A stretch of 6,035 nucleotides of DNA from DASVRA01 sp036388855 (GTDB taxonomy: Bacteria; Pseudomonadota; Alphaproteobacteria; Caulobacterales; Caulobacteraceae). The stretch lies in the NCBI GenBank assembly GCA_036388855.1, contig DASVRA010000005.1, positions 1-6,035 on the forward strand, in the 5' to 3' direction. The notes beneath the pieces are model-generated. The model ran no database searches and was not told the origin of the DNA. It saw only the letters and a list, made by a program, of their open reading frames with translations. Below, piece by piece: positions 1 to 5,329 of this stretch. The stretch's first letter is position 1. Every line of letters starts with the position of its first letter. A program made the translations under genes and the position numbers.

Positions 1-382
1 GGGCCAGGCCGGCGACAACGTCGGGGTGCTGCTGCGCGGCACCAAGCGCGAGGACGTGGAGCGCGGCCAGGTGCTGTGCAAGCCGGGCTCGATCACGCCC
101 CACACCAAGTTCACCGCCGAGGCCTACATCCTGACCAAGGAGGAGGGCGGGCGGCACACGCCGTTCTTCACCAACTACCGCCCGCAGTTCTACTTCCGCA
201 CCACCGACGTGACCGGGATCGTGCGGCTGAAGGAGGGGGTGGAGATGATCATGCCCGGCGACAACGCCGAGCTGGACGTGGAGCTGATCACCCCCATCGC
301 CATGGAGGAAAAACTCCGCTTCGCCATCCGCGAAGGCGGGCGCACCGTGGGCGCGGGCGTGGTGAGCAAGATCATCGAGTAG
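1..382 (+). CDS. tuf: Elongation factor Tu, C-terminal part (5' truncated by window edge)
   Basis: EF-Tu is the GTPase that carries aminoacyl-tRNA to the ribosomal A site. Only the last 126 codons are present, read from base 2 to a TAG stop; the GTPase domain lies outside the window. What remains is most of domain II and all of domain III. It starts with GQAGDNVGVLLRG and includes EGGRHTPFF, YRPQFYFRTTDVTG and the near-invariant tail IREGGRTVGAGVV ending in SKIIE. These match bacterial EF-Tu closely and the C-terminus is full length, so the gene looks intact at this end. An intrinsic terminator follows 30 bases after the stop. In many proteobacteria a tuf copy lies just upstream of tRNA-Trp and secE. 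Here two leftward genes separate it from them. Identity is seen directly from the conserved sequence. Confidence 0.98.
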   Translation, partial: GQAGDNVGVLLRGTKREDVERGQVLCKPGSITPHTKFTAEAYILTKEEGGRHTPFFTNYRPQFYFRTTDVTGIVRLKEGVEMIMPGDNAELDVELITPIAMEEKLRFAIREGGRTVGAGVVSKIIE

Positions 383-412
383 GGGGGAGTCCTCTTACCC
401 AGAGCAAAGCAG

Positions 413-442
413 CCCCCGCCGGAGCGATCCGGCGGGGGTTTT
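413..442 (+). terminator. Intrinsic terminator after tuf, possibly bidirectional
   Basis: An 11-bp perfect stem (413-423 with 428-438) is capped by a GCGA tetraloop of the stable GNRA type. Four T's and then GCTT follow, the classic form of a rho-independent terminator for tuf. On the other strand the same stem lies 26 bases past the stop of the leftward sulfotransferase-like gene and is followed by CTGCTTTGCTCT, a broken T-rich tract. It may therefore also end that transcript. The strand given is the better-supported one. Confidence 0.9.
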
Positions 443-463
443 GCTTATCCGCCCAATGGAAAG

Positions 464-1495
464 TCAGGTTGCCGAACGAAGCAGATCTGGCGAGTCCGTC
501 CGCAACCTCTCCAGCCAAGCCATGCCCTGAGCGATCTCGTCGCCGCGCCGCGCCCGCGCCTGATCCAGCACCGCCGCGCGCAAGGCGGCGTCGTAGGCGT
601 GCTCGGGCGCCTTGGCGTAACGCCCCAGGTCGGGGGAGGCAGCGAGCGCGGCCGCTTCGGCTGCGGTAGCTTCACGGCCCAGGTGGCGAAGCACGCGGGA
701 AAGGTGCTCGGCGGGCGCCTGGAGGAACTGGTCGAAGTCCAGCCAGAGCGACTGGCCGGGGGCGGCCTCGGCGGCGGCGGAAAGGGCGGCCGTTTCGCTG
801 GCCCAACTCATCGCGGTCATCTCGCCCAGGGACATTTCGCTCAGGCGGAACCGGGGCTCGCCCAGGCGGGCGTGGAGGCGGCGCAGGCGCGCGGGCGCAT
901 GGCCGCGGATGTCCACCGGGTTGTTTTCGCCCCCCAGGATGGTCGCGAGGAAAGGCTCCGCCTTCACCGTCATGAAGATCGCCCGCGGCTCGGAAGGACG
1001 GGTGAGCACGTCGGCGGCGAGAGCGCCGCAGCCGCTGGTCGCCTTGACCAGCGGCAACTGCCCCGACCGAAAAGGACGCGACCATAGGCGCAGGAACAAG
1101 GACAGGCGCCGGTCGAACTCGGCGGGGGTGAACAGGCTCTCGGGCCGCTCCCGCTCGAGATGCAGGGCCGCCAGCGTCCGGAACGCTTGCGGCTCGCGCA
1201 GCGACAGCACGCCGTGATGGCGCCCCAGCAGGCGTGACAAGAGCGTCGAGCCGACGTGGCCGATGTGGAAGATGAAGCCCAACTGCTCGGGCAGGCCCGC
1301 AGCGGCGGCCTCTGCTTCAGCGAACGGCCGCGCCTCCGCCGGCCGCCCAGGCGTCAGGGTCCGGGAGTCGAGGAAGCTGGCCTCGGCGATCTCCGCCTCG
1401 CTCAGCCGCACGAAGCTCACCGCATCGGCGGCGGGCTGGTAATCGTGGGCGAAGATGCCCGGCTGGGTCCGGAGCGCCTGGGCGAGCGGGATCAT
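464..1495 (-). CDS. P-loop sulfotransferase-like protein, 343 aa
   Basis: This is a probable member of the PAPS-dependent sulfotransferase superfamily, which moves a sulfuryl group from PAPS to a hydroxyl or amine; the acceptor is unknown. The strongest signal is residues 74-91, FIFHIGHVGSTLLSRLLG: a beta-strand, a P-loop-like turn and a helix, placed where the 5'-phosphosulfate loop falls in bacterial family members. Next comes a REPQ segment near 100-103, as in relatives where a S/R-E-P element follows. After that are a strand with LVKATS (149-154), a strand IFMTVKAEPF (173-182) and an Ala-rich helical C-terminus. The usual Lys or Arg of the loop (PKSGT, RSGTT) is replaced by His80, so activity is not assured. 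There is no signal peptide or membrane segment, so it is probably cytoplasmic. The ATG has only a weak upstream GGGCG and an in-frame TAG lies 36 bases before it, so no longer start is likely. It follows the 79-residue gene on the same strand by 36 bases. A different P-loop transferase is possible. Confidence 0.72.
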   Translation of the reverse strand: MIPLAQALRTQPGIFAHDYQPAADAVSFVRLSEAEIAEASFLDSRTLTPGRPAEARPFAEAEAAAAGLPEQLGFIFHIGHVGSTLLSRLLGRHHGVLSLREPQAFRTLAALHLERERPESLFTPAEFDRRLSLFLRLWSRPFRSGQLPLVKATSGCGALAADVLTRPSEPRAIFMTVKAEPFLATILGGENNPVDIRGHAPARLRRLHARLGEPRFRLSEMSLGEMTAMSWASETAALSAAAEAAPGQSLWLDFDQFLQAPAEHLSRVLRHLGREATAAEAAALAASPDLGRYAKAPEHAYDAALRAAVLDQARARRGDEIAQGMAWLERLRTDSPDLLRSAT

Positions 1496-1531
1496 GCGCC
1501 CGTTGTAGGGACCGGGCGCGGGCGCGTGAAC

Positions 1532-1771
1532 CTAGCCGGTCTTGGGAACCTCGTCCCGAAGCTCCTGGGGACCTGCATCGCCGGTCTGGCGCGCCATCGG
1601 CGCGTCCTGTTCGCCGGACGCGGGGTCGGTGGCTGTCTTGCTGTTATTGGAGGAGCCTTCCGCACCTTCGGGTTCCGTCGCCGAGCGCGGCGCCTGGCCG
1701 TCGCCAGCAGGCTTCACGTCCTCGTATTCGGTCTCGCGGCTGTGGGGGCGCTCTTCGTTGGGGTCAGGCAT
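1532..1771 (-). CDS. Small hydrophilic, probably disordered protein, 79 aa, unknown function
   Basis: I do not recognise this protein. It starts at an ATG (1771-1769) with GAGGAG five bases upstream, one of the best ribosome sites in the window, and ends in TAG. The 79 residues begin MPDPNEERPHSRETEYEDV and are rich in Glu, Asp, Pro, Gly, Ser and Ala. There is an SSNNS run near 40-44 and no hydrophobic segment, Cys pair or recognisable fold. Such a composition suggests an intrinsically disordered, acidic, soluble protein. The reading frame stays open upstream for about 500 bases, but that part is antisense to tRNA-Trp and secE and has no coding character, so the short form is preferred. It is the first gene of a likely two-gene leftward unit with the sulfotransferase-like gene. 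A strong inverted repeat lies 17 bases upstream of its ribosome site. Confidence 0.65.
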   Translation of the reverse strand: MPDPNEERPHSRETEYEDVKPAGDGQAPRSATEPEGAEGSSNNSKTATDPASGEQDAPMARQTGDAGPQELRDEVPKTG

Positions 1772-1798
1772 GGCGGCTCCTCGTCTCCCTGCTCCAAC

Positions 1799-1837
1799 GC
1801 GCGCGCGGGCGGGCGGATGCGCCTTGCCCGCGCGCGC
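1799..1837. repeat. Strong inverted repeat in the divergent gap (left hairpin)
   Basis: A perfect 12-bp inverted repeat joins 1799-1810 (GCGCGCGCGGGC) to 1826-1837. Inside it, 1812-1815 pairs with 1820-1823 around a GATG loop. The whole element is nearly pure GC. No T-tract follows on either strand, so it does not look like a terminator. On the minus strand it would form in the leader of the 79-residue gene, if transcription starts upstream of it. As DNA it could be a regulator's operator, but alternating GC runs also form such repeats by chance. Confidence 0.6.
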
Positions 1838-1859
1838 CCTCGCTGGTAGGAAACGCCCT

Positions 1860-1889
1860 TCGCGCCGGAGGGTCCGCCTCACGGCGCGA
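1860..1889. repeat. Inverted repeat just upstream of tRNA-Trp (right hairpin)
   Basis: The 8-bp arms TCGCGCCG (1860-1867) and CGGCGCGA (1882-1889) are perfect. An inner 4-bp extension pairs GAGG (1868-1871) with CCTC (1877-1880) around a 5-base loop, with A1881 bulged. The element ends 14 bases before the first base of the tRNA. It may be a stem in the tRNA precursor leader, or a DNA-binding site for a regulator of the tRNA-Trp/secE unit. No T-tract follows it. Confidence 0.5.
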
Positions 1890-1903
1890 TGCGCATTGCC
1901 TGG

Positions 1904-1979
1904 AGGAGTGTAGCTCAGCTGGTAGAGCATCGGTCTCCAAAACCGAGGGCCGGGGGTTCGAGTCCCTCCACTCCTGCCA
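1904..1979 (+). tRNA. trnW: tRNA-Trp, anticodon CCA, with encoded 3' CCA
   Basis: The 7-bp acceptor stem AGGAGTG (1904-1910) pairs with CACTCCT (1969-1975), followed by discriminator G1976 and an encoded CCA. The D-arm contains AGCTCAGCTGGTAGAGC. The anticodon arm is TCGGT, loop CTCCAAA, ACCGA, giving anticodon CCA at 1937-1939, which reads UGG. The T-arm carries the standard GGTTCGAGTCC. All stems close, so the tRNA looks functional. No terminator lies between it and secE, 78 bases downstream, so it is probably co-transcribed with secE-nusG and released by tRNA processing. The tRNA-Trp then secE order is widespread in bacteria. Confidence 0.98.
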
Positions 1980-2057
1980 CCACGTGAGCCGCCGTTGAAT
2001 GGACTGGATGGGCTGACCATCTGAGCCCGAACCGTTCGAGGAGTTCCCTTTCCCGCC

Positions 2058-2357
2058 ATGGCCCGATCCAAAGGCCCGCCTTCGCGTCTTCGCACCGCCC
2101 CCGCCGCCGCTTCGGCCGGCGCCGTGGCCGCGCGCGCCGAGACCCACGCCCCCAAGAAGAAGACCTCGCCCGCCCAGTTTCTGCGCGAGGTGCGCGCGGA
2201 GGGGCGCAAGATCACCTGGCCCTCGCGCCGGGAGACCTGGATCACCTCGGTGATGGTGATGATCATGGTGCTGGTCACCACCCTGTTCTTCTGGGTCGTG
2301 GACGCAGGCTTGGCGTTCGCGATCCAGGGTGTGCTGCGACTGGCCGGAGGCGCTTGA
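2058..2357 (+). CDS. secE: Preprotein translocase subunit SecE, 99 aa
   Basis: SecE is the small inner-membrane subunit that clamps SecY in the SecYEG export channel. The diagnostic part is residues 41-62, an amphipathic helix with REVRAEGRKITWPSRRETW, containing the WPSR-ET element that lies on the cytoplasmic face. A single transmembrane helix follows at about 63-82, with a short hydrophobic tail to 99. This is the one-helix form, unlike the three-helix SecE of Escherichia coli. The first ~35 residues are an Ala/Arg/Pro-rich extension, probably disordered. The ATG at 2058 is chosen because a GAGGAG (2038-2043) lies upstream, though 14 bases away is long. A GTG near codon 23 could give a shorter protein. 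nusG starts 4 bases after the stop, so translation of the two is probably coupled. Confidence 0.96.
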   Translation: MARSKGPPSRLRTAPAAASAGAVAARAETHAPKKKTSPAQFLREVRAEGRKITWPSRRETWITSVMVMIMVLVTTLFFWVVDAGLAFAIQGVLRLAGGA

Positions 2358-2361
2358 GACC

Positions 2362-2937
2362 ATGACCGACACCATGACCGCGCCGGCCCAGGCCGCGTCG
2401 AACCCGAACCACAAGTGGTACATCGTCCACGCCTATTCGAACTTCGAGAAGAAGGTGGCCGAGAGCATCCGCGACCAGGCCCGCACCCAGGGGCTGGAGG
2501 ACAAGTTCTCCGAAATCCTGGTGCCGACCGAGGACGTGGTGGAAATCCGCCGCGGCCGCAAGGTGACCTCGGAGCGCAAGTATTTCCCCGGCTACGTGCT
2601 GGTGAAAATGGACCTCACCGACGAGGCTTACCACCTGATCAAGAACACGCCGAAGGTGACCGGCTTCCTGGGCTCGGGCTCCAAGCCCATGCCGGTCTCA
2701 GAGCGCGAGGTGGCCCGCATCGTCGGCGCCATCGAGGAGGGCGTGCCGAGCGCGCGCCCGACCATCCGCTTCGAGCTCGGCGAAAAAGTGCGGGTCACCG
2801 ACGGCCCCTTCGCCAGCTTCGACGGCGCGGTGGAGAGCGTGGACGAGGATCGGGCGCGCCTGCGCGTGTCGGTCTCGATCTTCGGCCGCGCCACGCCGGT
2901 CGACCTGGAATACAGCCAGGTCGAGAAGGTGCACTGA
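2362..2937 (+). CDS. nusG: Transcription termination/antitermination factor NusG, 191 aa
   Basis: NusG binds the RNA polymerase clamp, suppresses pausing, and links polymerase to Rho and to the ribosome (via S10). The N-terminal NGN domain runs from about 17 to 125, opening with KWYIVHAYSNFEKKVAESI and containing the characteristic RKYFPGYVLVKM (72-83) and NTPKVTGFLG (95-104). A C-terminal KOW domain at about 137-190 begins with GEKVRVTDGPFASFDGAVE. The length is a little above the ~180 typical of the family because of a short N-terminal tail. ATG 2362 is chosen because GGAGG lies 11 bases upstream and it avoids overlapping secE. ATG 2374 would give 187 residues. An in-frame ATG at 2329 is unlikely because it lies inside secE. 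It is the second gene of the secE-nusG pair; 97 bases separate it from rplK. Confidence 0.97.
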   Translation: MTDTMTAPAQAASNPNHKWYIVHAYSNFEKKVAESIRDQARTQGLEDKFSEILVPTEDVVEIRRGRKVTSERKYFPGYVLVKMDLTDEAYHLIKNTPKVTGFLGSGSKPMPVSEREVARIVGAIEEGVPSARPTIRFELGEKVRVTDGPFASFDGAVESVDEDRARLRVSVSIFGRATPVDLEYSQVEKVH

Positions 2938-2948
2938 CAACATCCCGA

Positions 2949-3022
2949 CCGGCCTCGGCCGGCGGATCAAACCCGTGGGAGGGCGCCACCCGCACCACGG
3001 CTCAACCGGCTCCTGAGGAGCC
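2949..3022 (+). promoter_or_regulatory. nusG-rplK leader with three stem-loops; candidate L1-binding operator
   Basis: Three hairpins follow one another in the mRNA between nusG and rplK. Hairpin A is CCGGC/GCCGG (2949-2953 with 2958-2962, loop CTCG). Hairpin B has outer stem CCGTGG (2973-2978) with CCACGG (2995-3000), an asymmetric internal loop GA/GCA, and inner stem GGG/CCC (2981-2983 with 2989-2991). Hairpin C is GGCTCC/GGAGCC (3008-3013 with 3017-3022), ending 3 bases before the AGAGGAG ribosome site of rplK. In E. coli and other bacteria ribosomal protein L1 represses the L11-L1 transcript by binding a leader RNA of this kind (two helices around an asymmetric loop), just before rplK. 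Hairpin B is in the right place with that shape. The structure is seen; the L1 binding role is inferred. Confidence 0.6.
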
Positions 3023-3034
3023 ACAGAGGAGACC

Positions 3035-3466
3035 ATGGCCAAGAAGATATTGGGCTACATCAAGCTGCAGGTGCCCGCCGGCGCCGCCACGCCTTCGCCG
3101 CCGATCGGGCCGGCGCTGGGCCAGCGCGGGGTCAACATCATGGGCTTCTGCAAGGAATTCAACGCGCGCACGGGCGAGATGGAGAAGGGCACGCCCCTGC
3201 CGACGGTGATCACCGTCTACCAGGACAAGAGCTTCACCTTCCTGACCAAGACGCCGCCCGCGACCTACTTCCTCAAGCAGGCCGCCAAGATCAAGTCGGG
3301 CTCGGGCACCACCGGCCGCTCGACCGTGGGCACGGTCACCCGCGCCCAGGTGCGCGAGATCGCCGAGAAGAAGATGAAGGACCTGAACGCCAACGACCTC
3401 GAGGCCGCCACGCGGATCATCGAAGGCTCGGCCCGCGCGATGGGCCTCAACGTGACGGGAGCTTGA
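3035..3466 (+). CDS. rplK: 50S ribosomal protein L11
   Basis: L11 binds the 23S rRNA GTPase-associated region and, with L10 and L12, helps recruit translation factors; it is also needed for RelA activation in stringent response. The 143 residues match the normal length. The N-terminal domain shows IKLQVPAGAATPSPPIGPALG and GVNIMGFCKEFNARTG (32-47), with the proline-rich loop that is the thiostrepton-site region. The C-terminal rRNA-binding domain has KTPPATYFLKQAAKIKSGSG (72-91), then a helical part ending ARAMGLNVTGA. The ATG is preceded by AGAGGAG ending 3 bases before it. rplA starts 5 bases after the stop, so the two form one translational unit. Expression is probably limited by feedback from L1 acting at the leader upstream. 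Confidence 0.98.
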   Translation: MAKKILGYIKLQVPAGAATPSPPIGPALGQRGVNIMGFCKEFNARTGEMEKGTPLPTVITVYQDKSFTFLTKTPPATYFLKQAAKIKSGSGTTGRSTVGTVTRAQVREIAEKKMKDLNANDLEAATRIIEGSARAMGLNVTGA

Positions 3467-3471
3467 TCGAC

Positions 3472-4161
3472 ATGGCCAAGCAACCCAAACGCATCCAGGC
3501 CTGGAGCGGCGACCGCACCCGCCAATACCCGCTCGACGAGGCGATTCGCCTAGTCAAGGACAACGCCAAGGCCAAGTTCGACGAGACCGTGGAGATGTCC
3601 GTCAACCTCGGCGTCGATCCGCGCCACGCCGACCAGCAGGTGCGCGGCGTGGTCTCCCTGCCGTCCGGCACCGGCCGCGACGTGCGCGTCGCCGTCTTCG
3701 CCCGCGCCGGCAAGGCCGAGGAAGCCACTGCGGCGGGCGCCGACGTGGTGGGGGCCGAGGACCTGGTCCAGCGCGTCCAGGAAGGCTTCATGGACTTCGA
3801 CCGGGTGATCGCCACCCCGGACATGATGGCGCTGGTCGGGCGCCTGGGTAAGGTGCTGGGCCCGCGCGGCCTGATGCCCAACCCGAAGGTCGGCACGGTG
3901 ACCCCCAACGTCGGCCAGGCGGTCAAGGACGCCAAGGGCGGCTCCATCGAGTTCCGGGTGGAGAAGGCGGGCATCGTCCACGCCGGCGTAGGCAAGGCCT
4001 CCTTCACCGACGACGCGCTGGCCGCCAACGTGCGGGCCCTGATGGACGCGCTGAACCGCGCTAAGCCTTCGGGGGCCAAGGGGACCTATGTGAAGAAGGT
4101 CTCGCTCAGCTCCACCATGGGGCCGGGCGTGAAGATCGACCTCGGCAGCGTCAGCGCCTAA
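3472..4161 (+). CDS. rplA: 50S ribosomal protein L1
   Basis: L1 forms the mobile stalk by the ribosomal E site, helps release deacylated tRNA, and in many bacteria represses its own operon. The 229 residues match the family length. Visible hallmarks are the N-terminal YPLDEAIRLVKDNAKAKFDETVE (19-41), NLGVDPRHADQQVRG (45-59), and the L1 signature region IATPDMMALVGRLGKVLGPRGLMPNPK (113-139). SSTMGPGVKID (213-223) closes the fold. ATG 3472 is chosen because GGAG lies 10 bases upstream and it matches the usual MAK start. An in-frame TTG at 3463 would overlap the rplK stop and add only three residues. It is the last ribosomal gene seen here. rplJ and rplL, which commonly follow, are not in the next 1.9 kb. 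Confidence 0.98.
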   Translation: MAKQPKRIQAWSGDRTRQYPLDEAIRLVKDNAKAKFDETVEMSVNLGVDPRHADQQVRGVVSLPSGTGRDVRVAVFARAGKAEEATAAGADVVGAEDLVQRVQEGFMDFDRVIATPDMMALVGRLGKVLGPRGLMPNPKVGTVTPNVGQAVKDAKGGSIEFRVEKAGIVHAGVGKASFTDDALAANVRALMDALNRAKPSGAKGTYVKKVSLSSTMGPGVKIDLGSVSA

Positions 4162-4169
4162 GCTGCCGG

Positions 4170-4197
4170 CCGGCCCCCGCGCCAGTGCGGGGGCCGG
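4170..4197 (+). terminator. Strong GC hairpin after rplA without a T-tract
   Basis: A perfect 11-bp stem joins CCGGCCCCCGC (4170-4180) to GCGGGGGCCGG (4187-4197) around the loop GCCAGT, starting 8 bases past the rplA stop. It is followed by TCGATCCATCG, not by T's, so it is not a classic intrinsic terminator. It may protect the 3' end of the rplKA mRNA, or partly terminate before the hydroxylase gene, whose start codon lies 31 bases further on. Confidence 0.6.
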
Positions 4198-4228
4198 TCG
4201 ATCCATCGCTTGAAGCCGGAGCGGCGCC

Positions 4229-5323
4229 ATGCAGCAAGCCGTGGGTGAGCAGGCCCTGACGCGCGGCGCCGGCGAGTGGCTGGGGCTGGCCCAAGCGCGT
4301 CGTGCCGAGGGGGATGTGGAGGGGCAACGGGCGGCGCTGGACGAGGCGCTGAAGCTCGAGCCGCGAAATGTGCGGGCGCTGCTGCTGAAGGCGCGCGATC
4401 ACGAGGAGGCGGGGGAGCGGGTGAAGGCTTCGGCCTTCTACCAGGCCGCGCTCAAAGCCGCGCCGCCGCCTCATCAGTTGCCGGCCGATCTCGTCCAGGA
4501 GTTGGGGCGCGCGCAGCAGATGACGCGGCGCTACGCCGGCGAGTTCGAGGCGGCGGTGCGGGAGCGGGTCGCCTCCGCCGTGGGATCGGCGGCGCCGGGG
4601 AGCCGGGCGGAGCAGTCGCTCGATATCCTGTTCGGCAGGAAGCGGGTCTATCTGCAGGAGCCGCGCAGCTTTTACTTCCCTGGGCTGCCGCAGATCCAGT
4701 TCTACCACCGGGCCGAGTTCCCGTGGATGGACCGCGTCGAGGCGGCGACGGAGGAGATTCGCGGCGAGCTTTTGGAGGTGCTTCGGGAGGAGGGCGCCTT
4801 CACCCCCTACATTCAGGAGCGCGCGGACGCGCCGCCCGGCGACTTGCGGGGGATGCTCAACAACCCCGACTGGAGCGCCTTCTTTCTGGTGAAGGAGGGC
4901 GCGCTTGTTCCGGCGAACGCCGCCCGCTGCCCCAAGACGCTAGCGGCGGTGGAGGCGGCGCCGCTGGCGCGGTTGGCCGGCCGTTCGCCTTCGGTCCTGT
5001 TCTCGCTGCTGAAGCCGGGCGCGCGCATCCCGCCGCACAATGGGATGATCAACACGCGGCTGATCTGCCACCTGCCGCTGATTGTGCCGGAGGGCTGCGG
5101 CTTCCGCGTGGGCAACGACGTGCGCCAGTGGCGCGAGGGGAAGGCTTGGGCCTTCGACGACACCATTGAGCACGAGGCTTGGAACAATGGCGACCAGATG
5201 CGCTTCATCCTGATCTTCGACATCTGGCGGCCGGAGATGACGCAGGCGGAGCGCGAATTGGTCGGCGCCGTGATGGAGGCCATCGACGCCGTCACCGGCG
5301 CCCCGCCCGAGTGGGATATCTGA
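4229..5323 (+). CDS. TPR-containing aspartyl/asparaginyl beta-hydroxylase-like dioxygenase, 364 aa
   Basis: This is a probable Fe(II)/2-oxoglutarate-dependent hydroxylase of the family named for human aspartyl beta-hydroxylase (ASPH), which also includes LpxO; the substrate here is unknown. Residues 14-80 look like about two TPR repeats, with AALDEALKLEPRNVRALLLKA in the middle. The catalytic fold occupies about 150-335. Iron ligands should be His270 (in RIPPHNG) and His315 (in DDTIEHEAWNNG). The family uses two His and no acidic ligand. Ser259, His281 and Arg325 fall at the spacing of the ASPH 2-oxoglutarate-binding residues (S668, H690, R735, compared from memory). No signal peptide or membrane helix is seen, so it is probably cytoplasmic. 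The ATG has GGAG 7 bases upstream. It lies on the same strand as rplA, 67 bases after it, and may be partly read from the ribosomal transcript. Codon use resembles its neighbours, with no sign of recent transfer. Confidence 0.87.
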   Translation: MQQAVGEQALTRGAGEWLGLAQARRAEGDVEGQRAALDEALKLEPRNVRALLLKARDHEEAGERVKASAFYQAALKAAPPPHQLPADLVQELGRAQQMTRRYAGEFEAAVRERVASAVGSAAPGSRAEQSLDILFGRKRVYLQEPRSFYFPGLPQIQFYHRAEFPWMDRVEAATEEIRGELLEVLREEGAFTPYIQERADAPPGDLRGMLNNPDWSAFFLVKEGALVPANAARCPKTLAAVEAAPLARLAGRSPSVLFSLLKPGARIPPHNGMINTRLICHLPLIVPEGCGFRVGNDVRQWREGKAWAFDDTIEHEAWNNGDQMRFILIFDIWRPEMTQAERELVGAVMEAIDAVTGAPPEWDI

Positions 5324-5329
5324 GGCGAG

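Noticed and set aside
599..1087. Rightward open frames opposite the sulfotransferase-like gene
   Set aside because: They have low-complexity Gly/Arg-rich translations, no ribosome sites, and are typical antisense shadows of a GC-rich gene.
1824..1849. TTGCCCG ... GCTGGTAG as a promoter for tRNA-Trp/secE
   Set aside because: The spacing (11 bases) would suit a Caulobacter housekeeping promoter, but the -10 matches only its first three bases and the -35 overlaps the strong hairpin arm.
1999..2016. Tiny frame ATG-GAC-TGG-ATG-GGC-TGA between tRNA-Trp and secE as a Trp leader peptide
   Set aside because: It has only one Trp codon, no ribosome site and no terminator/antiterminator pair, and no Trp-related gene lies downstream.
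2329..2361. Longer NusG start at ATG 2329
   Set aside because: It lies inside the end of secE, has no ribosome site, and adds residues not seen in NusG. ATG 2362 follows the secE stop and has GGAGG upstream.
4276..5169. Second rightward frame within the hydroxylase gene (about 297 codons)
   Set aside because: Its translation is Gly/Ala/Arg low complexity, and the overlapping frame carries the conserved iron-binding motifs.
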